From Lachnospiraceae bacterium AC2012 (GTDB lineage Bacteria > Bacillota > Clostridia > Lachnospirales > Lachnospiraceae): a DNA stretch of 64,000 bases. This document shows positions 8,790-18,788 of this stretch, in pieces. The notes below the pieces were generated by a model, which searched no databases, was not told the DNA's origin, and saw only the letters and a list, made by a program, of their open reading frames with translations. Location: assembly GCA_000702525.1 (NCBI GenBank), contig JNIN01000001.1:1932501-1996500 (forward strand), in the 5' to 3' direction. The position numbers and the translations under genes are program-made. The first letter of the stretch is position 1. Every line of letters begins with the position of its first letter.

Positions 8790-9992
8790 ATGAACGGACG
8801 TATGATTTCTTGGTTTAAGAAGAACGACCTGGCAGCGCTACTGCTCATTTCCATCTTTATGAATGGATTTGAGACAGGGGGCTACCAGGCCGTTCTTCTG
8901 TCTATTGGGCAGACCTATCAATTGGATGAGAGGGGGCAGGGAATCCTTGCGGCAGTGGAGCTCTTTGCAACGATGATTGCGCCGATTATTTTCGGAACGA
9001 TTGCGGATAAGGTGGGCAAGAGAATCATGCTGATTTTATCGACGCTGGCGCGTGTCATTTCCGGAACGGTGATGTTTCTGGCATTTAACTCCATCGTCTT
9101 TGCGGTTGGAATCGCATTGCTCGGATGTGCTACCAGTATTATCCAGTATGTGGCGATTGCAGAGATGGATGACGCTTATCCTGTGACGAGACACCATCGG
9201 ATGGGATTTATCGCGGCGACCTATGCGCTTGGTGCTGTAGTGGCGCCATTGATTGTAGGTGCTACGATTCATGGTGTGTTTGGCTGGAGAGCCTTCTTCC
9301 TGGTGGATTGTGTGATTTCTGCCATTATGGCATTCCTTCTCTGGAAATGTAGCTTCGCTGTGCGAGAAGATGTGCTGGATTACGGGATGCAAGAGGAACT
9401 TGAGGATGCGACGAGACCAGTCAATGGAGAAACATCCAAGATTTATTATTTTGGCGTAGCACTTCTTTGTATCATTATGTTTGTCTATGTTGGTGTTGAA
9501 AATGGAGTGGGATTTTTCCTGAATGGTTTTATGTATAGCACGATGGATTCGGAGAAGGGTTACCTGGCACTGTCCCTCTTCTGGTTTTCTATGATTCCGG
9601 CGAGAATCCTCTGTGGTATTTTTGCGAAATACAGAGAGGCGCTTCTCTGCCTGGCATCGATTGGCGCGACCGCATTTTTATTGGTTCTTTCGATGGTAAA
9701 ATCGGAAAATGTAACATTTCTTGTGGTATTCATCCTTGGATTCTTCTGCGGCGCCGTCTATCCGAATGTCCTTACCTATGCGGCGGACTTTGCGGGCGGA
9801 CGTACCGCAACCGTAATTGCAGCGATTACCGTTGCAACGGGCGTTGGTGGAACACTGGTTTCCGGAGTCTTTGGATTCCTTGAGAATATGCTGGGGTATA
9901 GCGCATCTTTCGTGGTGCTGATGGCATTTATGGCAATTGATATAGTAATCTCTATTTGGGTAGTGAAAATCGGTAGACGTGTGGTACAATAA
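8790..9992 (+). CDS. Major facilitator superfamily transporter
   Basis: This 400-residue protein has about twelve membrane segments and the MFS loop motif between helices 2 and 3 (GTIADKVGKRIML near residue 70). A hydrophilic loop near residues 195-215 separates the two six-helix halves. The substrate is unknown. It starts after GGGAG with suitable spacing. VanZ-like 10001-10519 follows after only eight bases, so the two are probably co-transcribed. Confidence 0.85.
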   Translation: MNGRMISWFKKNDLAALLLISIFMNGFETGGYQAVLLSIGQTYQLDERGQGILAAVELFATMIAPIIFGTIADKVGKRIMLILSTLARVISGTVMFLAFNSIVFAVGIALLGCATSIIQYVAIAEMDDAYPVTRHHRMGFIAATYALGAVVAPLIVGATIHGVFGWRAFFLVDCVISAIMAFLLWKCSFAVREDVLDYGMQEELEDATRPVNGETSKIYYFGVALLCIIMFVYVGVENGVGFFLNGFMYSTMDSEKGYLALSLFWFSMIPARILCGIFAKYREALLCLASIGATAFLLVLSMVKSENVTFLVVFILGFFCGAVYPNVLTYAADFAGGRTATVIAAITVATGVGGTLVSGVFGFLENMLGYSASFVVLMAFMAIDIVISIWVVKIGRRVVQ

Positions 9993-10000
9993 AACGTGCT

Positions 10001-10519
10001 ATGGAAAGAACAATTTTGGAATTAATCAATGCATGTTGGACGGGACTGATGATTCTGCCGTATGCGGTTGCAATCAGTATCTTCGGCATGCTTTGCATGA
10101 AAATATTATATAAAAAGATTAGCTGGAAGCTATTTATAAAAACGGTAATGTGTAATGTATATTTTATTGGCGTTTTGAATGTTACCGGGATTACGTATCA
10201 TTTCCACACAATGCATGAGATTATGGCTGGAAATTATGCGTTGCCGAATCTGATTTTGTTTCGTTATCTGACGACATGGGATATGCTTCTCAATATTATT
10301 ATGATGGTTCCCCTGGGATTTATTTTGATGGAAGCGAAGCGAATTCATATGTTGCAGGCGGCGATGATTGGAATTTTGATTACGGTTACGATTGAATGTA
10401 TGCAGTTTATGCAGGGTAGATGTTTTGATATTAATGACATCTTCTTTAATGAGATTGGAACGATGATCGGTATCGTGATTCATGGGATGTATCGCGGTGT
10501 GAGAAAATCAGAGCGATAG
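10001..10519 (+). CDS. VanZ family membrane protein
   Basis: This 172-residue protein has four or five hydrophobic segments and the VanZ-like core: a first helix after the N-terminus, NLILFRYLTTWDMLLNIIMM, then VPLGFILME, and near the end ECMQFMQGRCFDINDIFFNEIGTMIG. The last stretch is the most recognisable family mark. In other bacteria VanZ homologues lower sensitivity to teicoplanin or lipoglycopeptides; function here is not established. It lies eight bases after the MFS gene. Confidence 0.8.
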   Translation: MERTILELINACWTGLMILPYAVAISIFGMLCMKILYKKISWKLFIKTVMCNVYFIGVLNVTGITYHFHTMHEIMAGNYALPNLILFRYLTTWDMLLNIIMMVPLGFILMEAKRIHMLQAAMIGILITVTIECMQFMQGRCFDINDIFFNEIGTMIGIVIHGMYRGVRKSER

Positions 10520-10550
10520 GCCGTGATGATCGACTGGAGATGAGATGGAA

Positions 10551-10572
10551 GTGGAACAGAGTTCTGTTCCAC
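10551..10572. promoter_or_regulatory. Palindrome before the phosphohexomutase gene
   Basis: A perfect 9-bp inverted repeat, GTGGAACAG and CTGTTCCAC, encloses AGTT. It sits between the VanZ stop and the mutase ribosome site. With no T-tract after it, it may be a weak attenuator or an operator rather than a terminator. Confidence 0.4.
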
Positions 10573-10607
10573 TTTCCTTGTTTAGAAATGATTTGGGAGG
10601 AAAAAGA

Positions 10608-12347
10608 ATGGGATATCAAGAGATGTATGAGGAATGGCTCAAGAAGGTGCCGGAAGGGGATGCACTCTATAGTGAGCTCCTTGCGATGAAAGACGATGAG
10701 AAGGAAAAGGAGGAGAGCTTCTATCAGAATCTTTCCTTTGGAACGGCGGGACTTCGAGGCAAGGTTGGTGCTGGTACGAATCGTATGAATGTTTATACGG
10801 TTTCGAAGGCAACGCAGGGTATTTCGGACTATATCTGTCAGGTGAGTGCTTCGGATGAGACGTTATCGGATGCGAAGGAACGTGGCGTTGTGATTGCGCA
10901 TGATCCGAGACATTTTTCGAGTGAGTTTGCACGACTTGCAGCCTGTATCTTCGCATCGCATGGAATCCGTGTGTTTACATTTCCAGAACTTCGTCCAACA
11001 CCGGAATTGGCATATATGATTCGAAGACTTCATGCCGTTTCCGGAATCAATATCACAGCGTCGCACAATCCGAAGGAATACAATGGATACAAGGCTTACT
11101 GGGAGGATGGTTGCCAGGTGTCTTCCGAGGTTGCAGATGGCATGACGGCTTGTATCGAGAAGGTTGATCTATGGTCTGGCTATATGGAGGATGCGGAGGA
11201 CGCTTTCGATATGTATGTGGAAGACGGGATGATTACGATCCTCGATGAAGCCTATGATCGCGCCTATCTCGACAAGATTGAGAGTCTGAAGATACACGAT
11301 GGAGAGGAACTGGATCTCACCATTCCGCTGGTTTATACACCGCTGAATGGTTGTGGCTCCGTACCATTTCGAGAAATGCTTCATGACCGCGGATTTAAGA
11401 GTTTCATGATTGTGCCGGAACAAAGAGATCCGGACCCGGATTTCACAACGGTGGGATATCCGAATCCGGAAGATCCGAAAGCCTTTGCGCTGAGCGAGAA
11501 GTACGGTCGAGAATTTGGAGCCGAGCTTCTGATGGCGACGGATCCGGATGCAGATCGATTTGCGATTGAGATTCGAGATTCCGAAGGTAATTATGTGCCA
11601 TTGAATGGAAACCAGACGGGATATCTCCTCGTAAATTATGTGCTCGAGGGTCATAAAACCGCGGGAACTCTTCCGGCGAAGGGAGCGATGGTGAAGTCCA
11701 TCGTGACATCCACACTTTCTACCATTATGGCGGAGGATTACGGTGTGGAAATGTTTGAAACTCTGACCGGATTTAAGAATATCTGTGGAAAGATTCCTTA
11801 TCTTCATGAGAATGGTTACACTTACCTCTTTGGTTATGAAGAGTCCGTGGGCTATGCGGCTTGTGAAGAGATTCGAGATAAGGATGGAATCTCTGCCGGT
11901 ATGTTGGTTGCAGAAGCGGCAGCCTATTATAGAAAGCAGGGCAAGACGCTCTGGGATGTGCTGCAGGATATTTATGCGAAGTATGGTTATTTCGCAGAGG
12001 ATGAGCCAAACCTTGTATTAGAGGGGATTGCAGGAGCGGAAAGAATCAAGCGTATGATGAAATGGTTCCGCGCGAATATCCCGACAAGTGTCGCTGGAAT
12101 CAAGGTTTCCGAGGTTCGCGATTACCTGGATGGTTATACGGATCCAACCGGAAAGTCCAACATTCCACCACAGAATGCGATTCGCCTGTTTTTGGAGAAT
12201 GGTTCCTGGTTTGCGGTTCGCCCAAGTGGTACGGAGCCGAAGATCAAGTTCTATTTCTATTCCAACCAGGAGTCCAGAGAAGAGGCTTTGGCAGTGAATG
12301 CAAGGATTCGAGAAGATGTATTGAGCAGGATTGAATCCGTAGAATAA
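10608..12347 (+). CDS. Phosphoglucomutase/phosphomannomutase
   Basis: This 579-residue enzyme interconverts hexose 1- and 6-phosphates (alpha-D-phosphohexomutase superfamily, PgcA-like by length). The active-site serine is in GINITASHNPKEYNGYK near residue 148, the Mg2+-binding loop is DPDADRFA near 317, the sugar-binding GYEESVGY is near 410, and the phosphate-binding RPSGTEPKIKFY is near 545. ATG 10608 follows GGGAGG; a longer frame from 10545 starts inside the palindrome and is unlikely. It feeds UDP-glucose/glycogen or envelope sugar pathways. The permease 12369 begins 21 bases downstream. Confidence 0.93.
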   Translation: MGYQEMYEEWLKKVPEGDALYSELLAMKDDEKEKEESFYQNLSFGTAGLRGKVGAGTNRMNVYTVSKATQGISDYICQVSASDETLSDAKERGVVIAHDPRHFSSEFARLAACIFASHGIRVFTFPELRPTPELAYMIRRLHAVSGINITASHNPKEYNGYKAYWEDGCQVSSEVADGMTACIEKVDLWSGYMEDAEDAFDMYVEDGMITILDEAYDRAYLDKIESLKIHDGEELDLTIPLVYTPLNGCGSVPFREMLHDRGFKSFMIVPEQRDPDPDFTTVGYPNPEDPKAFALSEKYGREFGAELLMATDPDADRFAIEIRDSEGNYVPLNGNQTGYLLVNYVLEGHKTAGTLPAKGAMVKSIVTSTLSTIMAEDYGVEMFETLTGFKNICGKIPYLHENGYTYLFGYEESVGYAACEEIRDKDGISAGMLVAEAAAYYRKQGKTLWDVLQDIYAKYGYFAEDEPNLVLEGIAGAERIKRMMKWFRANIPTSVAGIKVSEVRDYLDGYTDPTGKSNIPPQNAIRLFLENGSWFAVRPSGTEPKIKFYFYSNQESREEALAVNARIREDVLSRIESVE

Positions 12348-12368
12348 CATGAGAATGAAAATATAACT

Positions 12369-13547
12369 ATGTCAAAGATTGTAAATTTTTTAAAACAAGA
12401 AACGGTTTTATCGATTGCGGCGATACTGGCAATTGTGTCGGCGATTGTGATCAAACCGGATCAACAATACTTAAATTATATCGATTTTCGAACGCTTGCG
12501 ATATTATTCTGCCTGATGGCAATCATGAATGGATTTCAGAAAATCGGCGTGTTTGATTTCGCAGCGCGAGGCTTGATTAAGCGCGCAGGAAATGTGACTG
12601 CGCTGATGTTATTACTGGTGCTGTTATGCTTTTTTAGTAGCATGCTGATAACGAATGATGTAGCGTTGATTACCTTCGTTCCCTTAACGATTATCACCTT
12701 TGAGAAGATGTATCCGGTGAGCGCTGCGAAGAAGAACAGACAACATGAAAAACAGACGGTCTTCGTTATTGGTACAGTGATTATGCAGACGATGGCTGCA
12801 AATCTGGGAAGTATGCTGACGCCCCTTGGCAATCCGCAGAATCTCTATCTCTATGGGATTTCCGGTATGGGATTTCGTCAGTTTTTGATGCTGATGCTGC
12901 CATATAGCGCAGCGTCTCTAGTGTTGATTACTGTAGCGGTCTTATTGTTTAAACTTTATCGAAACGAACGATGTGAAACTGCTATCACCGTCGATGATAG
13001 CTTTCTCTGGAATCGGGAACGAAAGATTTTATGTGCCTGCTATGGATTGCTCTTCCTCTTGAGCCTTCTGACAGTGCTACATGTACTTTCTTATCCGGTG
13101 TTATTTGTCATGGTTCTGGTGAGTCTTTTGGTATTGGATTATCTGTTTGGTAGAAATGTTATCCGTACGACAGATTTGTCACTGATTTTTACCTTTATTT
13201 TCTTGTTTGTATTTATTGGGAATATGGGTAGAGTTGGTGTATTTCGAGATTTCCTGGAATCCTTTATCGAAGGAAGGGAAGTGATTTCGGCGGTGATTGC
13301 ATCGCAGGTGATGAGTAATGTTCCTGCCGCGATTCTCTTATCTGGATTTACAGAGGATGTGAATGCGCTTGTGATCGGAACGAATCTGGGCGGATTAGGA
13401 ACCCTGATCGCTTCGATGGCCAGTCTCATTTCCTTTAAATATATTGCGAGATGGAATAAGAAAATGCGCGGAAAATACTTCCTCGGATTTACCGTGATGA
13501 ATCTGATTTTCCTCGCATTCTTATTGGTGTTATATCATCTGCTTTAA
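12369..13547 (+). CDS. ArsB/NhaD (citrate/arsenite-type) ion permease
   Basis: This 392-residue protein has about ten to eleven membrane segments and resembles the ion-transporter superfamily containing ArsB, NhaD and CitMHS. The stretch IDFRTLAILFCLMAIMNGF near residue 38 and ITNDVALITFVPLTI near residue 97, with the buried TND, are typical. A second-half counterpart is SNVPAAILLSGF near residue 317, and NLGGLGTLIASMASLISF follows. The substrate is not predictable. It lies 21 bases after the mutase gene and may share its transcript. The start has only a weak ribosome site. Confidence 0.78.
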   Translation: MSKIVNFLKQETVLSIAAILAIVSAIVIKPDQQYLNYIDFRTLAILFCLMAIMNGFQKIGVFDFAARGLIKRAGNVTALMLLLVLLCFFSSMLITNDVALITFVPLTIITFEKMYPVSAAKKNRQHEKQTVFVIGTVIMQTMAANLGSMLTPLGNPQNLYLYGISGMGFRQFLMLMLPYSAASLVLITVAVLLFKLYRNERCETAITVDDSFLWNRERKILCACYGLLFLLSLLTVLHVLSYPVLFVMVLVSLLVLDYLFGRNVIRTTDLSLIFTFIFLFVFIGNMGRVGVFRDFLESFIEGREVISAVIASQVMSNVPAAILLSGFTEDVNALVIGTNLGGLGTLIASMASLISFKYIARWNKKMRGKYFLGFTVMNLIFLAFLLVLYHLL

Positions 13548-13565
13548 CGTAGCAAATTCGTATGT

Positions 13566-14324
13566 CTAGTGTCCTCGAGGGACTTTGTATAATAAATCCT
13601 TTTCGTATGTCAGATCCGCATACGCAAGCTTGATAAACATGAAAAACAGGATAGGAATCGCGCCCCAAATCGCATGCAGTCCGAAGAAACTACAGAGGAC
13701 AGAGGAATAGATTCCGCCGAGTAAGAAGAATAGAATCATAGCGCCGTGCATCTTGGAACGATGCGCGGCTTTTTTATCTTTGTCGCGAATCGCTTTTACG
13801 AAGAAGGAGCCGGTCTGTCGAATATGGTTCGTCACGAAAGTGGTTGCCATTGGCATGCCTTCATTCTGGCGGAAAGTGTTAAATTGCATTGCGCAGAGGA
13901 AATTCAGTGTGACCTGACAGATCTGATCCGGCGCACTTTTTGGCAGAAAGCCAAGGGCGAGAACGATAAAGATATCGATACCGATGAGGATGGTATCCCA
14001 TCTTAAAAAATGTTGATATTTTTTGATTCTTTTAGCGAGTATTTCGGAGAGAATCGTTCCTAGGAAATAGGATGAGATGGGAACACAGAGATAGAGAGCC
14101 TGATGCCAGTCTCTTGTTCCAAGAGCCATAGATAGAAGTACAACATTGGCGGTTTGCGCATTGCAGAAGACGCCGCCGCGAAGGGTATAGGTATAGGCGC
14201 CGTAGATGCCGCCAATCATAATAAGTGCCCAGAAGACCCAGTGTTTCTCGCATTCGAGGAAGAAATTCTTCTGTTGCATGTCCTTTTCTATCGTTTCGAT
14301 CGATTTCTCCAATTTGTTATTCAT
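13566..14324 (-). CDS. DUF1275 (YoaK-like) membrane protein
   Basis: This 252-residue protein has about six membrane segments and the DUF1275/YoaK look: GGIYGAYTYTLRGGVFCNAQTANVV near residue 38 and a helix pair around CAMQFNTFRQNEGMPMATTFVTNHIR near 144. Its function is unknown in the family. It is convergent with the ArsB-like gene, with 18 bases between stops and no clear terminator there, so transcripts may overlap at the 3' ends. The start follows GAGATT. Confidence 0.82.
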   Translation of the reverse strand: MNNKLEKSIETIEKDMQQKNFFLECEKHWVFWALIMIGGIYGAYTYTLRGGVFCNAQTANVVLLSMALGTRDWHQALYLCVPISSYFLGTILSEILAKRIKKYQHFLRWDTILIGIDIFIVLALGFLPKSAPDQICQVTLNFLCAMQFNTFRQNEGMPMATTFVTNHIRQTGSFFVKAIRDKDKKAAHRSKMHGAMILFFLLGGIYSSVLCSFFGLHAIWGAIPILFFMFIKLAYADLTYEKDLLYKVPRGH

Positions 14325-14673
14325 GACAATCTCTTTTCTTATATGTATTTGCTAATGACATGTAGATCCTACATGATTTGTTCAACTCTTAAAATTTAAC
14401 CACAAAAAAATAAGCAAAACAAGGGAAATGCCACGGCGCATCTATACAAAACATATAGATAAAATCGCAAAAAACAGGATTTCTTTTGTGCATTTAGTAT
14501 GTCAACCGGTTGACAGAAAGAGATAAAAGTGTACAGAAAAACCATATATAATCAAAAATTCAAGTGCAAAACGTGCAAAATCGCCAAATTCCTTTTCTAA
14601 ATAAGTTTACTTATGGTAAAATCGAACTCGGCTGTCAGAATAAATATGACAAGTCAAGGAGGAAAAACAAAAT
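14325..14673. other. Intergenic region before hppA
   Basis: This 349-base AT-rich stretch separates the divergent DUF1275 and hppA genes. It holds the 16-bp palindrome described at 14500 and the strong AAGGAGG hppA ribosome site at 14657. I could not fix a promoter with confidence, and I see no gene or RNA. Confidence 0.6.
14500..14515. promoter_or_regulatory. Perfect LacI-type palindrome upstream of hppA
   Basis: TGTCAACCGGTTGACA is a perfect 16-bp palindrome with a central CCGG, like operators of LacI-family regulators. It is about 160 bases before hppA and about 175 before the divergent DUF1275 start. No LacI-family gene is in the window. Confidence 0.5.
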
Positions 14674-16671
14674 ATGTCAACATTACAGATTTTAGTCCCT
14701 CTTGTAGCAGTAGTCGCTCTTTTATTTGCAGTGATCAATGCTTTAACTGTTAAGAAGCAGAATGAGGGAACAGACCGCATGAGTGAAATTGCGGCTGCAA
14801 TCAGAGAGGGTGCAAATGCATTTCTCGTTTCTGAGTACAAAGTACTCGTTATTTTTATCGCAGTTCTTTTCTTAGTATTAGGATTTGCTCTTCACAACTG
14901 GATTGAGGCAGTTTGCTTCCTTTTTGGTGCAGGCTTCTCTATTTTAGCAGGTTTCTGCGGTATGAGAGTTGCAACATTAGCAAACGTTCGTACAGCAAAT
15001 GCTGCTAAGGAATCCGGTATGGCTAAGGCCCTTAACGTAGCTTACCGTGGTGGTGCCGTTATGGGATTCGCAGTAGTTGGACTTGGTCTTCTTGGTGTCA
15101 GTGTAATCTATGCATTCACTGGTGATACAGAAATCCTGTTCGGTTACTCACTTGGTGCATCTACAGTAGCGCTTTTCGCTCGTGTAGGTGGTGGTATCTA
15201 TACAAAGGCAGCCGATGTAGGTGCTGACCTTGTAGGTAAAGTAGAAAACAACATTCCAGAGGATGATCCTCGTAACCCAGCTACAATCGCCGATAACGTA
15301 GGTGATAACGTAGGTGACGTTGCAGGTATGGGAGCTGACCTTTTCGAGTCATATGTAGGAGCACTTGTTTCTGCAGTAACTCTTGGTGTAGCAACATATG
15401 CTGGTTCTGAATTAGCAGTAAATGGTGCATTCTTCCCACTCGTACTTGCAGCTTGTGGTGTCATCGCTTCTATCATTGGTACATTCTTTGTACGTGGTTC
15501 TGAAGGTGGTAACCCACAGAAAGCTCTTAATACAGGAAGCTATGTAGCTTACGCTCTTATGATCGTAGCAGCTTTCGTTCTCTCACACACAATGTTACAT
15601 GATTATAAACCAGCTATTGCTATCGTATTTGGTCTTGCAGTAGGTGGAATTATTGGTAAGATTACAGAAGTATTTACTTCTGATAAGTTCAAGTCCGTAC
15701 AGGGCATTGCAAAGCAGTCTGAAACTGGTGCTGGTACAACAATCATCTCCGGTCTTGCAGTAGGTATGAAGTCTACAGTTGTACCTATTCTTTGCATCTG
15801 TATTGGTATCTTAGTTGCATACCAGTTATGCGGACTTTATGGTATCGCTCTTGCAGCTGTTGGTATGCTTGCAACAACAGGTTCTACAATCGCTGTTGAT
15901 GCTTACGGTCCAATCGCTGATAATGCTGGTGGTATCGCTGAGATGTCTGGTCTTGACGAAAGCGTTCGTGACATCACAGATACACTTGATTCTGTAGGAA
16001 ATACTACAGCTGCTATTGGTAAGGGATTCGCTATCGGATCTGCAGCTCTTACAGCACTTGCTCTGTTCGTATCTTATGCACAGGCAGTGAAGCTTGAGTC
16101 TATCGATATCATGGACCCTAAGGTAGTTATCGGTCTTCTTGTTGGTGGTATGCTTACATTCTTATTCTCAGCTCTTACTATGGAGTCTGTTTCTAAGGCA
16201 GCTTACCAGATGGTAGAAGAAGTTCGTCGTCAGTTCCATGAAGATGCTGGAATCCTTGCTGGAACAAGCAAGCCAGATTACAAGCGTTGCGTAGGTATCT
16301 CTACACAGGCAGCTCTTCATGAAATGATTATTCCTGGTATCCTTGCAGCAGCTTCTCCAATCGTTGTTGGACTTCTGCTTGGTACAGATGCACTTGGCGG
16401 TATGCTCGCTGGTGCTCTTGTTTCTGGTGTACTTATGGCAATCTTCATGTCAAACGCAGGTGGCGCATGGGATAACGCTAAGAAGTTCATCGAAGCTGGT
16501 AACAATGGTGGTAAGGGCTCAGAAGCTCACCACGCAGCCGTAGTTGGTGATACTGTTGGTGATCCATTCAAGGATACATCAGGCCCAGCTATTAACATCT
16601 TAATCAAGCTTATGACAGTAGTATCTCTTGTATTTGCTCCACTGTTCATCAGCCTTGGTTCATTATTCTAG
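14674..16671 (+). CDS. hppA: Membrane-bound ion-translocating pyrophosphatase
   Basis: This 665-residue protein hydrolyses cytoplasmic pyrophosphate and pumps H+ or Na+ out of the cell. About sixteen membrane helices are expected. The catalytic signature [22 protein letters not shown] is near residue 185, followed by [23 protein letters not shown]-terminal counterpart, [21 protein letters not shown], is near 620. The motif [16 protein letters not shown] carries Ala rather than Lys at the position that separates the classes, which fits the K+-dependent type; H+ versus Na+ is undecided. Codon use is strongly biased (GGT, CTT, GCT), as in pckA and pflB, suggesting high expression. Confidence 0.96.
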   Translation: MSTLQILVPLVAVVALLFAVINALTVKKQNEGTDRMSEIAAAIREGANAFLVSEYKVLVIFIAVLFLVLGFALHNWIEAVCFLFGAGFSILAGFCGMRVATLANVRTANAAKESGMAKALNVAYRGGAVMGFAVVGLGLLGVSVIYAFTGDTEILFGYSLGASTVALFARVGGGIYTKAADVGADLVGKVENNIPEDDPRNPATIADNVGDNVGDVAGMGADLFESYVGALVSAVTLGVATYAGSELAVNGAFFPLVLAACGVIASIIGTFFVRGSEGGNPQKALNTGSYVAYALMIVAAFVLSHTMLHDYKPAIAIVFGLAVGGIIGKITEVFTSDKFKSVQGIAKQSETGAGTTIISGLAVGMKSTVVPILCICIGILVAYQLCGLYGIALAAVGMLATTGSTIAVDAYGPIADNAGGIAEMSGLDESVRDITDTLDSVGNTTAAIGKGFAIGSAALTALALFVSYAQAVKLESIDIMDPKVVIGLLVGGMLTFLFSALTMESVSKAAYQMVEEVRRQFHEDAGILAGTSKPDYKRCVGISTQAALHEMIIPGILAAASPIVVGLLLGTDALGGMLAGALVSGVLMAIFMSNAGGAWDNAKKFIEAGNNGGKGSEAHHAAVVGDTVGDPFKDTSGPAINILIKLMTVVSLVFAPLFISLGSLF

Positions 16672-16731
16672 TTTTAAATTACTTCTTGAAGTTTTTTAGA
16701 AGGTATAGAATATAAAATCCCTTAGTACCCA

Positions 16732-16766
16732 ATCCCCAGAGGTTTTGCCCTCTGGGGATTTTTTTA
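16732..16766 (+). terminator. Terminator after hppA
   Basis: ATCCCCAGAGG and CCTCTGGGGAT pair, followed by seven Ts. The left end of element copy 2 begins at this T-run. Confidence 0.9.
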
Positions 16767-16953
16767 TTGCGCCATCCCAGCCGGCCCGTCTAATGTCATT
16801 TAGATAGTAAATAAATTAAGAATAGTGAATCATTAAAAGCATGATAATCACAGACAAAATACAGCCAGTTCTCGGGTTTACGGTATGACAATGGTACACC
16901 TGGTGTATAACTTTTGATTGTTTTAGCGTGATTATCAGCTAATTTTGCACACT

Positions 16954-17325
16954 TTACAGAATATATCCTTGTTTTTGAATTTCTTCCGTAAGCCGATTTT
17001 GTAATTTTCGTCAAATTACGGTAGAAATCCTGATTCAGTTGCCATATACCGTAATGCTCTTATTATTGAAAACAAGTTATATTGTCCTTTACAGAAGATC
17101 GCTACTTTATATCTTCTTTTTCTGAAATTTGATAGACAGATAAGTAGATTGATTACAGAAAACTTACTTTTTCAACTTGATATTCTGTAACCCAGAAAAA
17201 TCCAGGATTTTTACTACGGTAAAAATAGAGTAATGAGCAAATTGTTCCGTAAAACAGCATATTGTTAAAAAAATTTAGTAATACATTTACAGAACAGGAC
17301 TTGAAAACAAGTATGTATTCTGTAA
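16954..17325. repeat. Array of six TTACRGAA/TTCYGTAA dyads, copy 2
   Basis: Units start at 16954, 17016, 17089, 17153, 17214 and 17287. Spacings are 62, 73, 64, 61 and 73, the same as in copy 1, and total length is again 372 bp. Unit 3 has a damaged right octamer (TTCTGAAA). Unit 6 reads TTACAGAA, a better partner of TTCTGTAA than the TTACGGAA of copy 1. Confidence 0.85.
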
Positions 17326-17418
17326 ATCTAGCAAAGAACCTAAATAATTCAGTTAAATACGTTAACAAACCCAGTCAAATACCGGAATTAGTAAAATGAA
17401 GGAAAGACGTAAGTATAC

Positions 17419-17555
17419 TTATTTATTTCGGCTTGGCTACTTTTAATCATGGAGCGAACGCAGCTGTCAAGGGCGAGCCGCTTGCGGTGCTTTGCACCCT
17501 TGACAGCTGCGTTCGCCCATGATTGCTTCTGTAATCAAGCCGAAATGAATAAATA
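17419..17555. repeat. Long hairpin in element copy 2
   Basis: The perfect 20-bp stem GCGAACGCAGCTGTCAAGGG and its complement, the loop and the outer stem are the same as in copy 1 (1294-1430). Confidence 0.85.
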
Positions 17556-17791
17556 TAGCCTGAGTGGCTCTGATTGGTTAACATGAACTTCCTTTTTACT
17601 AACTTTTTATACATACAGAATAGCAATTACTATGGTCTCTTGGGGACGGGCAGGCCAGGGACGGCGCAATAAAAATACAGAATAGAGAATGGGGAATGTG
17701 TAGAAATAAGGTGGAAATGATACATCATTAAGGGGTATAATCAAGGTAGCAGTTGTATAGATTGATCTTGGTATTGAGAGGAGAAGGTACT

Positions 17792-18127
17792 ATGGAGAAA
17801 TTTAACGAATTGAAGGATGTAGTAAAAAACAAGGGTTATGGTTCCTCATTCTTTATGAATGTGAACGGGGTTCCGGTTTATCTGTCTTGCGGAATCAAGG
17901 AAGTATTTCTTGATAATCAGGACGATGAACAGAAGATTATTGATGCGGTTGGTCGTTTCCAGAAGAGCGACTATGGCAATGCAGTAGATTATGGTAAGAA
18001 TCCACGTCCGGGACATGAATATGGACGTTATGAGATCTCTCCATATCAAGATGATTCCGATGATACAGCTGTGTGGATGCATAGAACAGAAGAGGCTATG
18101 CTGGTTTATTTTAAGTTTGAGAGATAG
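17792..18127 (+). CDS. Small protein of unknown function, first gene of a signalling operon
   Basis: I do not recognise this 111-residue soluble, acidic protein. It has no signal peptide, membrane segment or cysteine pair. A central motif is YGNAVDYGKNPRPGHEYGRYE. ATG 17792 follows GAGAGGAGAAGG; the longer frame from 17753 has no such site. A TATAAT at 17736-17741 may be its -10. The HD-GYP gene starts 13 bases after its stop, so it probably belongs to the same transcript. A role in that pathway is only an inference. Confidence 0.7.
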   Translation: MEKFNELKDVVKNKGYGSSFFMNVNGVPVYLSCGIKEVFLDNQDDEQKIIDAVGRFQKSDYGNAVDYGKNPRPGHEYGRYEISPYQDDSDDTAVWMHRTEEAMLVYFKFER

Positions 18128-18140
18128 GGGATAAGGAAAT

Positions 18141-18788
18141 TTGGATCAGAATGTGCAGAATGATTTCCAGAATCATCTGATTACGAGTATGGCGGAGTTG
18201 ATTGAAAGCCGTGATTTGAATACGGGGCGTCATGTGAAGCGGACGAGCGAGTATGTGCGAATCATCGCGAAGAATGCGAAGAAGGCTGGATATCATAAGG
18301 AGTTATTGACGGATGGCTATGTGGAGGCTCTAGTACAGTGTGCACCACTGCATGATGTGGGTAAGATTTTAGTTTCAGATACGGTTTTAAATAAGCCGGA
18401 TAAATTGTCGGAGAGAGAAAAGGAGAGTATGAGAAATCATACGATTAATGGACGGAAAGTCGTGAAGAGTATTCTTGGCGATTTCGCCGATCCGAAATAT
18501 TATCATCTGGCATGCGATATCGCTACTTATCATCATGAACATTGGGATGGAAGCGGTTATCCGGAAGGCCTGGCCGGGGAAGAGATACCCGTTAGCGCCC
18601 GTATTATGGCGATAGCGGATGTGTATGATGCTTTGGTAGCCAGAAGAGCTTACAAGGATTCTATGACGTCAGCAGATGCATTTGAGATTATTGAATCGGA
18701 AGCGGGAAGTCATTTTGATCCGGAATTGGTGAGAATATTTATCAAATCAGAATCGGAAATTACAGGTGTTATGTATGAGAAGCGTTGA
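18141..18788 (+). CDS. HD-GYP domain phosphodiesterase
   Basis: This 215-residue protein is almost entirely an HD-GYP domain, the class that degrades c-di-GMP. Key residues are intact: the first His in TGRHVKRTSEY, HDVGKI with its metal-binding HD, the following His of NHTINGR, then HHEHWDGSGYPEGL with the GYP motif. There is no receiver domain, so regulation must come from partners. The start is a TTG at 18141 with GGATAAGG upstream. Its 3' end overlaps the start of the next gene, a sensor kinase, implying translational coupling. Confidence 0.88.
   Translation: MDQNVQNDFQNHLITSMAELIESRDLNTGRHVKRTSEYVRIIAKNAKKAGYHKELLTDGYVEALVQCAPLHDVGKILVSDTVLNKPDKLSEREKESMRNHTINGRKVVKSILGDFADPKYYHLACDIATYHHEHWDGSGYPEGLAGEEIPVSARIMAIADVYDALVARRAYKDSMTSADAFEIIESEAGSHFDPELVRIFIKSESEITGVMYEKR

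Larger units (their letters stand above)
16764..17672. mobile_element. Non-coding element, copy 2
   Basis: This is a diverged copy of the 722-1541 element, alignable from AATGTCATTTAGATAG (16792) to GGGACGG (17643). It lacks the right 16-bp terminal repeat of copy 1. Instead, imperfect inverted arms lie outside: 16764-16790 (TTATTGCGCC...CCCGTC) and 17645-17672. Relative to copy 1 it has a replaced stretch near 16886-16912 (hairpin GGTACACCTGGTGTAT) and about 60 extra bases near 17327-17390. The dyad array and the long hairpin are kept. ORFs on the minus strand inside it are not credible genes. Confidence 0.75.

Noticed and set aside
14440-14673. Riboswitch before hppA
   Set aside because: No aptamer-like conserved core was visible; only a DNA palindrome stands out.
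16796-17368. Minus-strand ORFs in element copy 2
   Set aside because: They are short, lack ribosome sites and are not preserved in copy 1.
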